DNA of 64,000 nucleotides from an uncultured Odoribacter sp. (lineage in GTDB: Bacteria; Bacteroidota; Bacteroidia; Bacteroidales; Marinifilaceae), in contig CAJTSF010000004.1 of assembly GCA_910578985.1 (NCBI GenBank), positions 1 to 64,000 of the forward strand, written 5' to 3'. The position numbers were made by a program, and so were the translations under genes. The notes beneath the pieces are model-generated. The model did not search any database. It was given only the letters and a program-made list of their open reading frames with translations, and was not told where the DNA came from. Of the stretch, positions 26,712 through 34,482 are shown piece by piece (position 1 is the stretch's first letter; each line of letters starts with the position of its first letter).

Positions 26712-27230
26712 ATGGCAAAAGACTACGACAACAAACGCACCGTCGCGCAACACATGTACATCACAGAACGGCGCACCGCAAAAGAAATAGCCCTGAAACT
26801 CAACATCGCCCAGAAAACGGTCGGCGAATGGGTAAAAAAGTATGGGTGGAAAGAACTGCGCGAAGCCAAAGCCATCGCGCCGGCAAAGCGTTCCGAAAAC
26901 ATCGAAAAAATCATATCCGGCATGGCGGAAAAACGCATCCGCCTCGAAACCGACATTGTCGGCGAAGAAGCCAAACCGGAACCCGACCCCAAACGCATCG
27001 AAGAGCTGCGCAAAGAAATTGCCGCCCTCGACTACGCCGTGGCAAACTGGAACAAATCCCTGGCAAGCGTCAAAAAAGAAAACCGCCTTACACTTGTGCA
27101 GAAACTTCAGGTCATCGAAGAGGTATTTAAAATCCTCATGCAATTCGATTACCCGTTGTTCCTCAAAACCCTCGACTTCCAGGAACACCTGGTTTCCGTC
27201 CTTTCGCAACCCTCAACCCCGGCACAATGA
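26712..27230 (+). CDS. terminase small subunit (HTH, DUF1804-like)
   Basis: A 172-aa protein. An N-terminal helix-turn-helix (TAKEIALKLNIAQKTVGEWVKKYGW, residues 22-46) is followed by a long helical region (ISGMAEKRIRLETDIVGEEAK, KRIEELRKEIAALDYAVANW). This is the architecture of Mu-like small terminases. Its stop overlaps the ATG of the large subunit by 4 bases. First gene of the plus-strand head block. A role in recognising the packaging start near the phage end is inferred. Confidence 0.82.
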   Translation: MAKDYDNKRTVAQHMYITERRTAKEIALKLNIAQKTVGEWVKKYGWKELREAKAIAPAKRSENIEKIISGMAEKRIRLETDIVGEEAKPEPDPKRIEELRKEIAALDYAVANWNKSLASVKKENRLTLVQKLQVIEEVFKILMQFDYPLFLKTLDFQEHLVSVLSQPSTPAQ

Positions 27231-28750
27231 AACAGGAAGAAAAACAAGCTGTCAGTCGCTACCTCGAACGACTCCGCCTTATTCGCGAAGGAACGGCGGT
27301 AAATCCGTTTGAAACACCGGAAGAAAAAGCCACCGTCATCGAACGCATGCGCAAAAACGTAGCATTCATGGTAAAAACCATCCTACCACACTACGCCACC
27401 GCCGAATCCGCCGACTTCCAAATCCGGCTCGCTAACCGTGTTGCCCGCGACAAAACCTGCCGCGAACTCGTACGCTGGGGGAGAGGACTTGCCAAATCCG
27501 TATGGTGCGACCTCATTATCCCGCTTTGGCTGTGGATTCGTGGGGAAGACATTTATATGGTCATCGTCGGAAACAACGAAGACAAAGCCATCCTTCTCCT
27601 TTCCGATATACAAGCCGAATTTGAAGCCAACCAGGCGCTCAAACACTACTTCGGCGACCAGATGCTCCGGGGGTCTTGGGAAAACGGAAACTTCCGCACC
27701 AAAGACAACCGGTTCCGGGGCAAAGCCCTCGGCATGGGACAGGAAGCCCGAGGACTCCGCATACAGGCAGTACGTCCCAATTACATCGTCTGCGATGACC
27801 TCGAAGACAAAGACACAGTCAAAAACCCCGCCCGGCAGGACGAAATCGTCTACTGGATAGAATCTTCGCTCCTTAAAACGATGGACGGACCGGTACGCCG
27901 CTACCTTCACCCCAACAATGACTTCGCACCGCGCACCATCCAGAACCAACTCGAGAAAAAACACCCGCACTGGCACCTCGACCTCGTCAAGGCATACGAC
28001 AAACAGACATACGCGCCAGCCTGGCCGCAAAAATACGACGCTGACTACTACCGGCAAGTGGAGCAAGACGGAATTATCTCTGCCCACGCTGAATATCTCC
28101 ACGAACCCGTCATCGAAGGCAAAATATTCACACGCGACCTCATCCAGTGGGCAAAACCGCCGCGCCTCAATACCTTCAAAGTCATTGCCGGACACTGGGA
28201 TGTCGCCTACTCCGGAAAAAACGACTATAATGCCGTTTCCGTCATGGGGCTTCACGGTATCGACTTTTGGAAACTCAAAACTTTCTGCCGCCAGTGCGAA
28301 ATGGAAGATGCTATCCGTTTCATGTACGAATACACCCGGCTCATGCCGCCGTCAGTCATCATCCATTGGCGCGTCGAATCCCAATTTTGGAACAAACCCG
28401 TACAGCAAGCCATACTCAAAGTCAGAAAAGAATACGGCAAACCCCTCAACCTCGTTGTCGCCGACCGTTCCCGGCAAAAAAAATACGACCGGCTCATCAC
28501 CATGCACCCCTATTACCAGGGTAGACGGGTATTCCACAACATCGCCGAAGAAGCCAACAACGACATGCAGGAAGGACTCAAACAACTCTACGGCATAGAA
28601 CCGGGATACACCACCCACGATGACTCCCCCGATGCAGACCAGCAAGTCATGGAATACCTCTCCCAATTCGTAGTCTTCCAGCTGGACGAAAACGACGGCG
28701 GCACAGAAATAGTCGAAACCGGAACACCGCGCCGCAACAACAGAATGTAA
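27227..28750 (+). CDS. terminase large subunit (Mu gp28-like)
   Basis: A 507-aa protein. The ATPase part has GRGLAKSVWCDL (Walker-A-like region, residues ~85-96) and IVCDDLEDKDTV (Walker B, residues ~186-197). The nuclease part has HWDVAYSGKNDYNAVSVMG and later VVADRSRQKKYDRL, and ends with DDSPDADQQVMEYL, acidic residues expected for the RNase-H-like nuclease. Drives headful DNA packaging from the integrated prophage. Overlaps the small subunit gene by 4 bases. Confidence 0.9.
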   Translation: MKQEEKQAVSRYLERLRLIREGTAVNPFETPEEKATVIERMRKNVAFMVKTILPHYATAESADFQIRLANRVARDKTCRELVRWGRGLAKSVWCDLIIPLWLWIRGEDIYMVIVGNNEDKAILLLSDIQAEFEANQALKHYFGDQMLRGSWENGNFRTKDNRFRGKALGMGQEARGLRIQAVRPNYIVCDDLEDKDTVKNPARQDEIVYWIESSLLKTMDGPVRRYLHPNNDFAPRTIQNQLEKKHPHWHLDLVKAYDKQTYAPAWPQKYDADYYRQVEQDGIISAHAEYLHEPVIEGKIFTRDLIQWAKPPRLNTFKVIAGHWDVAYSGKNDYNAVSVMGLHGIDFWKLKTFCRQCEMEDAIRFMYEYTRLMPPSVIIHWRVESQFWNKPVQQAILKVRKEYGKPLNLVVADRSRQKKYDRLITMHPYYQGRRVFHNIAEEANNDMQEGLKQLYGIEPGYTTHDDSPDADQQVMEYLSQFVVFQLDENDGGTEIVETGTPRRNNRM

Positions 28751-28769
28751 AACCTGAAAAAACAAAAAT

Positions 28770-29189
28770 ATGTTCATCACGAAAGAAGACCTCAACATCA
28801 CCATTCGTCCCTACGAAATAGAGCAAATCACCGACGGGGACGACACAATTGTTGATATGGCAATATCCGCCGCCATCGGTGAAATGAAACCCTATCTCTT
28901 CCGCTACGACACGGATAAGATATTTACCACCTCCGGAAACGAACGCCATCCGCTCCTGGTACGCTTCGCTGTCGACATCGCCGTCTTCGAGCTCGTATCC
29001 ATTGCCCGGCCCGACCAGGACCTCGAAAACCGCCGCGCCCTCTACAAACGCGCCATCGACTGGCTTAAACAAGTCAAAAACGAAGAAATGCCCGTCGACC
29101 TGCCTCTCAAGGAAGAAAAACCCGACGACGAAAAACTCGCCGGAGGCATTCTCTCCGGAAGCCGGACGCCGCGCCCGAACTATTTCTGA
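28770..29189 (+). CDS. Mu gp36-like head-tail connector (DUF1320)
   Basis: A 139-aa protein with the gp36 pattern: MFITKEDLNITIRPYEIEQIT at the start, a helix AISAAIGEMKPYLF.RYD..IF in the middle, and HPLLVRFAVDIAVFELVSIARPDQD followed by RRALYKRAIDWLKQV. The C-terminal 40 residues are Pro/Glu-rich and probably flexible. Located between terminase and portal rather than after the capsid gene as in Mu, because capsid genes lie on the other strand here. Confidence 0.82.
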   Translation: MFITKEDLNITIRPYEIEQITDGDDTIVDMAISAAIGEMKPYLFRYDTDKIFTTSGNERHPLLVRFAVDIAVFELVSIARPDQDLENRRALYKRAIDWLKQVKNEEMPVDLPLKEEKPDDEKLAGGILSGSRTPRPNYF

Positions 29190-29218
29190 CAAATGTTCAA
29201 CCTGAAAACTGAAATCCT

Positions 29219-30499
29219 ATGAGCAAACGAAACAAAAGGCACAATGCCAAAAACAAATACCAGGCACCCGTCAAAAGCACTGCGGCGGTCCAGGAACTCA
29301 TACCTTATCCTGAAGCACCCCGGCGTGAAGGGTTTGACATCAATAAATGGCGGCTCGCCATCCGGAGTGCAGAAGATGCCATGTACCCGGATAGGACTCT
29401 ACTGCTGGACATCTACAACGACATCCTGCTGGACATGCACCTCACCGCCGTCATCGACAAACGCATTGAGGCAGTCAAAGGAACCGAACTCATTTTCTCC
29501 GACGGAGCCAAACCCAACGATGCCGTAAATGAACTCATAAAATCCCCCTGGTTTACCGAAATGCTCGGCGACATCCTGGAAAGCCGGTTTTGGGGTCCCA
29601 CGACCATGTGGCTCGACCTCTCCGGGGGCGTATTCCACAAATACAAAAAATACGACCGCCGCTACATCATCCCGGAAAAAGGCCTCTTCATTGAACGCAT
29701 CGGCCACCTTTCCGGCATTGACATTACCGCCGGTCGCTATCCCGATTACATCATGATGGCAGGTAATCCGGACGAATTTGGGCTGCTTATTAAGGCCGCC
29801 GCATGGGTGCTTCTCAAACGCGGAAACATTTCTGACTGGGCCACCTTCAACGAAATATTTGCCGCACCCATCCGGAAAGGAAAATACCCCCAATACAACC
29901 CCGAAGCAAAAGCCGCCCTCGCAAAAGCCATCTCAAAAGCCGGAGGATTTAGCTGGTACATGATTCCCGAAGGAACCGACCTCGAATTTATCCAAAACAC
30001 ATCCGGAGGCGGCAGCACTAACGCATACCTCGAGTTTGCAAAATTCTGCAACAAAGAACTATCTAAAGGATTCCTCCACGGAACCATGACCCTCGACGCC
30101 GAAGGCGGGCAGTATAAAGGTGACATCCATGAAGGAAGTGAGGCAGCCGTACACAAATCTGACTTCCGTTACGTCACTAATTTTCTCAACACTGTATTCC
30201 GCCGGCTGCTGGAGGTGCATGGTTTCAATCCCGGAGAAGGAAAATTTTCCTTCATCGTTGAAGAACACATTTGCCTCAAAGACCGCCTTGACATGGATAC
30301 CCGCCTCGCCGAAAAAATAGAATTTCCGGTCGAATACTGGTACGAAAAATACAACGTCCCCATTCCGGAAGGCGGAGCCAAAGCCGCCACACCCGTCCGG
30401 GCGCAAATACAGGACATCCTGCGGGAAACAATTGCCGAATGGATGCCCGTACAACCCGCCCCCAAACACGAAAAAAAACTGCGCGATTTTTTCGGATAA
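29219..30499 (+). CDS. portal protein (DUF935, Mu gp29-like)
   Basis: A 426-aa protein. N-terminal disordered basic stretch (MSKRNKRHNAKNKYQ), then the portal core: DILLDMHLTAVIDKRIEAVKG, KKYDRRYIIPEKGLFIERIG, AAWVLLKRGNISDWATFNEIFAAPIRKG and IPEGTDLEFIQNTSGGG, all typical of the DUF935 family. C-terminal clip/crown region ends KHEKKLRDFFG. Forms the dodecameric DNA channel of the head. A GC-rich hairpin (GCCCCC / GGGGGC, 30500-30519) follows the stop. Confidence 0.88.
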   Translation: MSKRNKRHNAKNKYQAPVKSTAAVQELIPYPEAPRREGFDINKWRLAIRSAEDAMYPDRTLLLDIYNDILLDMHLTAVIDKRIEAVKGTELIFSDGAKPNDAVNELIKSPWFTEMLGDILESRFWGPTTMWLDLSGGVFHKYKKYDRRYIIPEKGLFIERIGHLSGIDITAGRYPDYIMMAGNPDEFGLLIKAAAWVLLKRGNISDWATFNEIFAAPIRKGKYPQYNPEAKAALAKAISKAGGFSWYMIPEGTDLEFIQNTSGGGSTNAYLEFAKFCNKELSKGFLHGTMTLDAEGGQYKGDIHEGSEAAVHKSDFRYVTNFLNTVFRRLLEVHGFNPGEGKFSFIVEEHICLKDRLDMDTRLAEKIEFPVEYWYEKYNVPIPEGGAKAATPVRAQIQDILRETIAEWMPVQPAPKHEKKLRDFFG

Positions 30500-30582
30500 G
30501 CCCCCACGCCCTCGGGGGCGTTAAACAAAGAGGGATACACGACATCATCGAAACACTCTACCATTCCGGGGAATGTACCTGC

Positions 30583-31878
30583 ATGGCGGACAAATACGAG
30601 AAGAAAGACAATGCTGCAAACCTCGCAGACAACACCAAAACACCTCTCATCAGTGAAAAAGTCATCGATAAAGCACTCCGGCGCATCGCCTCCGGAAAAT
30701 TCGACCCCGCAGCCGACATCGACCCCGACCTCTTCGAGGCGACCCGCAGCGCCCTCGACAACGCCGCACGGGAAGGGGTGGGGAAAATAGCCTATGGCCA
30801 TCCCGACCACGACTTCTACGAACAACTCAAACACAATAACGCCGTCTTTGCCGCATTCAAGACACACCGCCAACAGAACGAACTCGCCGCCCTCCTGGTC
30901 GACGAAAACGGCACACCCAAATCATTCGCCCAATTCAAAAAAGACGCTGAAAACATCATCGGCGACTACAACATCAACTGGCTCCAGACCGAATACAACA
31001 CCGCCCTCATTCGTGCCCGGAACGCCGTACAATGGCGGCAATTCGGACGGGAAAAAGAAACCTATCCCAACCTCGAATGGCTGCCCAGCATGGCAGCCGT
31101 CCCCCGGGAGGCGCACAAAATATTCTACCACCGGGTATGGGCACAGGACGACCCCTTCTGGAACTCCCACCGCCCCGGCGAAGTATGGGGATGCAAATGC
31201 GGACTCCGTTCCACATCCCGCCCTGTTACGGATGGGAACCCCAAATCCAAAGAAACCGTCAAGGCATCGCCCGGATTGGACAACAACCCCGCCGTGGACG
31301 CCAAGCTGTTTGCCGACTCCCACCCGTACATCGCCCTGGCTAACCGCAATGCAAAAAAGGCGGTTAAAAAATTCATCGCTGAAAACGTCAGACAGCCGGA
31401 AGAATACAAAGCGAAAAAATACAAAAGCGGGGGAGAACTCCAGACACCGCAACACGGTAAACAAAACAAAATCGAAGAAAAGAAAAACCACAAAGCCTAC
31501 GAACTCCTCGCCAAACAATACGGAGCCAAATACCGGATCCTGCCCGTAGACAACACTTCCGGCGACAAGAACCCCGACGCCTTCAACCTCAGGACAAAAC
31601 GGTTCTCCGACATGAAAGCCCCCGTTTCCGATAACGGGAAAAACGCCATCCAGGCATCCATCCGGACTGCGGAAAGACAAGAAGTAGAGGAAGTGTTCAT
31701 CTACCTCGAAAAGGATTATCCCATGCTGGAAATCTGGGCGGGTCTGAAAGCTGCCATACAACCGAATAGGTGCGAACACATCCGGGAAATCATCATCCGT
31801 TTAAACTCCGGAGAAATCAAGCACTACGACACGGAAAAACTAAGAGGAGTATTCTTTAAACGCACAAGACGGAAATGA
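30583..31878 (+). CDS. gpF-like head morphogenesis protein with C-terminal nuclease-like (PBECR) domain
   Basis: About 431 aa from MADKYEKKDN (30583). An in-frame Met at 30439 overlaps the portal gene and its extra residues look non-coding. Residues ~80-270 are the Mu gpF minor head domain (YNTALIRARNAVQWRQF...FYHRVWAQDDPFWNSHRPGEVWGCKCGLR). The last ~130 residues, from HKAYELLAKQYGAKYRILP, form a separate domain (DAFNLRTKRFSDMKAP, EVEEVFIYLEKDY, IIIRLNSGEIKHYD) like the phage BECR-fold nuclease domains attached to gpF proteins. Such domains may be injected and cut RNA, but activity here is untested. Confidence 0.78.
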   Translation: MADKYEKKDNAANLADNTKTPLISEKVIDKALRRIASGKFDPAADIDPDLFEATRSALDNAAREGVGKIAYGHPDHDFYEQLKHNNAVFAAFKTHRQQNELAALLVDENGTPKSFAQFKKDAENIIGDYNINWLQTEYNTALIRARNAVQWRQFGREKETYPNLEWLPSMAAVPREAHKIFYHRVWAQDDPFWNSHRPGEVWGCKCGLRSTSRPVTDGNPKSKETVKASPGLDNNPAVDAKLFADSHPYIALANRNAKKAVKKFIAENVRQPEEYKAKKYKSGGELQTPQHGKQNKIEEKKNHKAYELLAKQYGAKYRILPVDNTSGDKNPDAFNLRTKRFSDMKAPVSDNGKNAIQASIRTAERQEVEEVFIYLEKDYPMLEIWAGLKAAIQPNRCEHIREIIIRLNSGEIKHYDTEKLRGVFFKRTRRK

Positions 31879-31891
31879 AAAGAAAAGACAT

Positions 31892-32046
31892 AAAAAAAGC
31901 CGTGGATTCCACGGCTACCGTAAACGACAGGCAAATTTCTTTGCCCCGCTGGGGGTGTGTCCCAGACCGTAGCCCGGCAGACTCACCAACTCCAAGCCCG
32001 GATTTTTATACGCTTGGCAGCTATCAACCTCTTTCTCCACGTTGAT
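31892..32046 (-). ncRNA. candidate small RNA 1, antisense-oriented in the head block
   Basis: About 155 nt on the strand opposite to its neighbours. A near-consensus promoter precedes it (see 32051-32081). Predicted elements from the 5' end: hairpin CTATCAAC/GTTGATAG (32048-32021), hairpin CCAAGC/GCTTGG, a three-way junction closed by GGCTAC/GTAGCC around two hairpins (CTGGG/CCCAG and GGCAAA/TTTGCC), and a terminator AGCCGTGGA/TCCACGGCT followed by six U. The GTAGCC strand overlaps the terminator stem, so the junction and the terminator compete. No open frame of note. Lies between the gpF-like and gpG-like genes; target unknown. Confidence 0.6.
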
Positions 32047-32050
32047 AGTG

Positions 32051-32081
32051 CAAATATAAAACAAATAATCGAAATGGCAAA
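32051..32081 (-). promoter_or_regulatory. consensus Bacteroides promoter for small RNA 1
   Basis: Minus strand: TTTG (32081-32078), 19 bases, TATATTTG (32058-32051). This matches the known TTTG-N19-21-TAnnTTTG Bacteroides consensus exactly. The -33 box overlaps the first codons of the plus-strand gpG-like gene. Confidence 0.7.
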
Positions 32082-32628
32082 CAGAAACTTAAACAACCTG
32101 TCCGCAGACTTCCGACGCAAACTCGACAAACTCACCCGGGAAGTTTCCCACGGCATACTCATCGTTATCGGGAAAGAAGCCGTCGACCAGTTCCGCGACA
32201 ACTTCCACCGCGAAGGATTCCTCAACGGAGGACTCCACAAATGGAAAGACGTCAAACGGCGCGACCCGCAGTCCCCCTGGTACGGATTTGAATACAAAGC
32301 CGAAAAACGACAGCCCGGCAGTCGGAAAAAGCCTGGTAAAAAAACGCCGCGCCTCAACTTCTCACAGACCGCCACCATGCGAAAAATCCTTTCCAGCAAA
32401 CGGATGGAACTATACAACAGTCTCCGCTACCACCTCCAGCCCGGACAGGTCATCATCGCCAGCGACAAACCCTACGCCCAGATACAGAACGAAGGCGGAA
32501 CCATCAAAATATTCGGCAAACACCCCGTCAAACTCGAAGCCCGACCCTTCATGGGGCACAGCGTCGAACTCGACCGGAAAGTCGAACGACAAATCCGGAA
32601 CCGGATAACCGAAATACTAAAACCCTAA
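32074..32628 (+). CDS. virion morphogenesis / tail completion protein (Mu gpG-like)
   Basis: About 184 aa from MANRNLNNLSADF (32074). The longer open frame runs back through small RNA 1 and is not credible. The pattern is that of gpG: an N-terminal helix, ILIVIGKEAVDQFRDNFHREGFLNGGLHKWKDVKRRDP, a basic loop RKKPGKKTPRLNFSQTATMRKILS, then YAQIQNEGGTIKIFGKHPVKLEARPFMGHS. These proteins finish the head-tail junction. Next gene after gpF as in Mu. Confidence 0.82.
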   Translation: MANRNLNNLSADFRRKLDKLTREVSHGILIVIGKEAVDQFRDNFHREGFLNGGLHKWKDVKRRDPQSPWYGFEYKAEKRQPGSRKKPGKKTPRLNFSQTATMRKILSSKRMELYNSLRYHLQPGQVIIASDKPYAQIQNEGGTIKIFGKHPVKLEARPFMGHSVELDRKVERQIRNRITEILKP

Positions 32629-32689
32629 CCCGGCATCCCATTGAAAAAACATTGAAACAACAATTAAACACCCATTAAAACAAAACATC

Positions 32690-33169
32690 ATGGAAGAAAT
32701 ACTCGAAACCGTCATGCAAAAACTGGCACAAATTCCGGAACTCCGTTGGATAGACCTCAACGTCGGACAAATGAGCGTCCAGAACCCGCCCGTCGACTAC
32801 CCCTGCGCCCTCGTTGACATAACCGCCATCGACCACACCACCGCCGGCGTCCAACGCCAAATCGGCGACCTCCAGCTTGAAATCGAACTCTACTTCATCG
32901 TCCGAAGCCCCGCCAACACCCTCGCACCCGGACACCTCCGCGAACAGGCATTCGAACACTTCGCCATCGTCCGAAAAATATACGCCACCCTCCAGAACCT
33001 CTCCGGAGAAAATTTCACCGGACTCACACGCGTCCGCACTACCCGTAACAAAAACTACTACCCCCGAGCCCTCACCCTCACCTTCAGAACCACCCTCGAA
33101 GACCGTTCCGCCATCCCAAAATACCGAAAACTCACCGACATCAAACCGGACATCCAGATACAGAAATAA
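32690..33169 (+). CDS. tail terminator-like protein (Mu gp37 position)
   Basis: A 159-aa protein following gpG. It has an N-terminal helix (MEEILETVMQKLAQIPELRWIDLNVGQ), then VDYPCALVDITAI and LQLEIELYFIVRSP strands, and a C-terminal RALTLTFRTTLEDRS strand, the layout of gp37/tail-terminator proteins that cap the tail tube. No exact family recognised by name. Together with gpG it closes the head-tail joining module. Confidence 0.6.
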   Translation: MEEILETVMQKLAQIPELRWIDLNVGQMSVQNPPVDYPCALVDITAIDHTTAGVQRQIGDLQLEIELYFIVRSPANTLAPGHLREQAFEHFAIVRKIYATLQNLSGENFTGLTRVRTTRNKNYYPRALTLTFRTTLEDRSAIPKYRKLTDIKPDIQIQK

Positions 33170-33189
33170 ACTACATCAGGGGAGAAAAG

Positions 33190-33301
33190 AAAAAGCCCCC
33201 GACTATAGAAAGACGCCAATCATTTCTAATAACACGACCAATCGCGCAGCCGAGGGCAAGACCTTGACCGCGATTGGTCGCATTATTTTTAAATGATTGG
33301 C
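33190..33301 (-). ncRNA. candidate small RNA 2, pseudoknotted terminator
   Basis: About 110 nt, minus strand, opposite to its neighbours. It opens directly with a long stem: GCCAATCATTT/AAATGATTGGC (11 bp, 33301-33291 with 33225-33215) and CGACCAATCGCG/CGCGATTGGTCG (12 bp, 33280-33269 with 33246-33235). The apical loop contains GCCCUCGGCU (33257-33248), which pairs over 10 bp, with two G-U pairs, to AGUCGGGGGC (33204-33195) after the stem, just before UUUUU. The G-U pairs work only in the minus-strand RNA, which fixes the strand. The result is an H-type pseudoknot that is also the terminator. Located between the tail-terminator and small HTH genes. Confidence 0.62.
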
Positions 33302-33305
33302 ACGA

Positions 33306-33313
33306 CAAAAATA
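33306..33313 (-). promoter_or_regulatory. -7 box for small RNA 2
   Basis: Minus strand TATTTTTG, matching TAnnTTTG, ending about 5 bases before the first paired base of small RNA 2. No good -33 TTTG at 19-21 bases. Confidence 0.45.
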
Positions 33314-33329
33314 GATAAAAAATTGGATT

Positions 33330-33572
33330 ATGACTGTATTTGAAATCTTGAACTTCAACAAAGAACTACTGAACCGTCTGGTAAGTCTCGGATTCCGGCC
33401 GGACGATTGTAAATACATTGACCTGTACGCGGAATATGAAAGCTTCCGCCGGAACAATGAAAAAGTAACTTATGCCGTTTCCGTCCTGGCAACCCGATAC
33501 CGCATTTCGGAACGCAAAGTATATGACGTCATTAAACGCTTCGGGAAAGACTGCACACTCCCTGCAGTGTAA
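33330..33572 (+). CDS. small HTH protein, possible late regulator
   Basis: An 80-aa protein with a C-terminal helix-turn-helix: YAVSVLATRYRISERKVYDVIKRFGKD (residues ~48-74). The N-terminal half is helical (FEILNFNKELLNRLVSLGF, DCKYIDLYAEYESFRRNNEK). The shape recalls the C-terminal half of Mor/C-type activators, and a late-region regulator is needed for the divergent promoters at 26.6 kb. That link is inference. It starts 29 bases beyond the 5' end of small RNA 2, on the opposite strand, so its transcript reads through that element. Confidence 0.6.
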   Translation: MTVFEILNFNKELLNRLVSLGFRPDDCKYIDLYAEYESFRRNNEKVTYAVSVLATRYRISERKVYDVIKRFGKDCTLPAV

Positions 33573-33645
33573 TCACTGGCAAATTTTTCTCAACCTGAAA
33601 AGAAACAAAGAGATTTGCACTGACACAACAAAAACATGAAACACC

Positions 33646-34470
33646 ATGAAAAAATACACATCAGCGCCGCTCCCATTCATGGGACAAAAAAGAATGTTCG
33701 TAACCACGTTCAAAGAACTGTTAAAACAATACCCGGACGACGCCGTTTACGTTGACCTCTTCGGTGGTTCCGGATTGCTTTCACACGTGACAAAACGGGA
33801 AAAGCCTAATGCAACTGTCATTTACAACGACTTCGACAACTATCGGGCACGTCTGCAAAACATAAAACGCACCAATGCCTTATTGGCTGATTTGCGAATC
33901 ATTGTCAAAGACTATCCCAGGCAAAAATTAATCACCGAAAAAATCCGGGAACAAATCTTTAGTCGGATTGCAGCAGAAGAAAAAACCGGGTTTGTGGATT
34001 ACATCACCCTGTCCTCATCCCTGCTATTTTCTATGAAATACGTTCTGGATTTTGAAGCCCTGCAAAAAGAAAGCCTATACAACACCGTCCGCCGCTCGGA
34101 TTATTGTTGTGACGGCTATTTGGACGGACTTGAAATAACCTCATGCGACTACAAAGAACTGTTTGCCCGGTATAAAGACACCCCCAACGTCGTGTTCCTG
34201 GTCGATCCGCCTTATCTATCCACCGAAGCCGGAACGTATAAAATGTACTGGAAACTTTCCGATTACTTGGACGTCCTGACCGTTCTGCAAGGCACATCGT
34301 TCATTTATTTCACCTCCAACAAATCTTCCATCCTGGAACTATGCGAGTGGATAGGACAACACCAGCTCATCGGCAACCCTTTTGAAGAGACAACAAAAGT
34401 CGAGTTCAATGCCCAAATGAATTACAGCAGTTCTTATACCGATATCATGTTATACAAACAAGCCGCTTAA
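33646..34470 (+). CDS. D12-class DNA adenine N6-methyltransferase (Dam-like)
   Basis: A 274-aa protein with SAPLPFMGQKRMF at the N-terminus, motif I DLFGGSG (residues 37-43), and the catalytic motif DPPY (187-190), in the order typical of D12 (Dam/DpnM) enzymes. A stand-alone methylase with no restriction partner nearby; phages use these to protect their DNA. In Mu, expression of the mom modification gene depends on Dam methylation, so a methylase placed just before a base-modification-like gene is notable. 12 bases upstream of the TS-like gene. Confidence 0.9.
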   Translation: MKKYTSAPLPFMGQKRMFVTTFKELLKQYPDDAVYVDLFGGSGLLSHVTKREKPNATVIYNDFDNYRARLQNIKRTNALLADLRIIVKDYPRQKLITEKIREQIFSRIAAEEKTGFVDYITLSSSLLFSMKYVLDFEALQKESLYNTVRRSDYCCDGYLDGLEITSCDYKELFARYKDTPNVVFLVDPPYLSTEAGTYKMYWKLSDYLDVLTVLQGTSFIYFTSNKSSILELCEWIGQHQLIGNPFEETTKVEFNAQMNYSSSYTDIMLYKQAA

Positions 34471-34482
34471 CACAAACCACCC

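Noticed and set aside
30500..30519. GC hairpin after the portal gene as a terminator
   Set aside because: No T-tract follows and transcription must continue into gpF; more likely a translation or mRNA-stability feature.
31957..32073. N-terminal extension of the gpG-like gene
   Set aside because: The extra 39 residues are translated from the small RNA 1 region and look unlike protein; the start at 32074 gives a normal gpG length.
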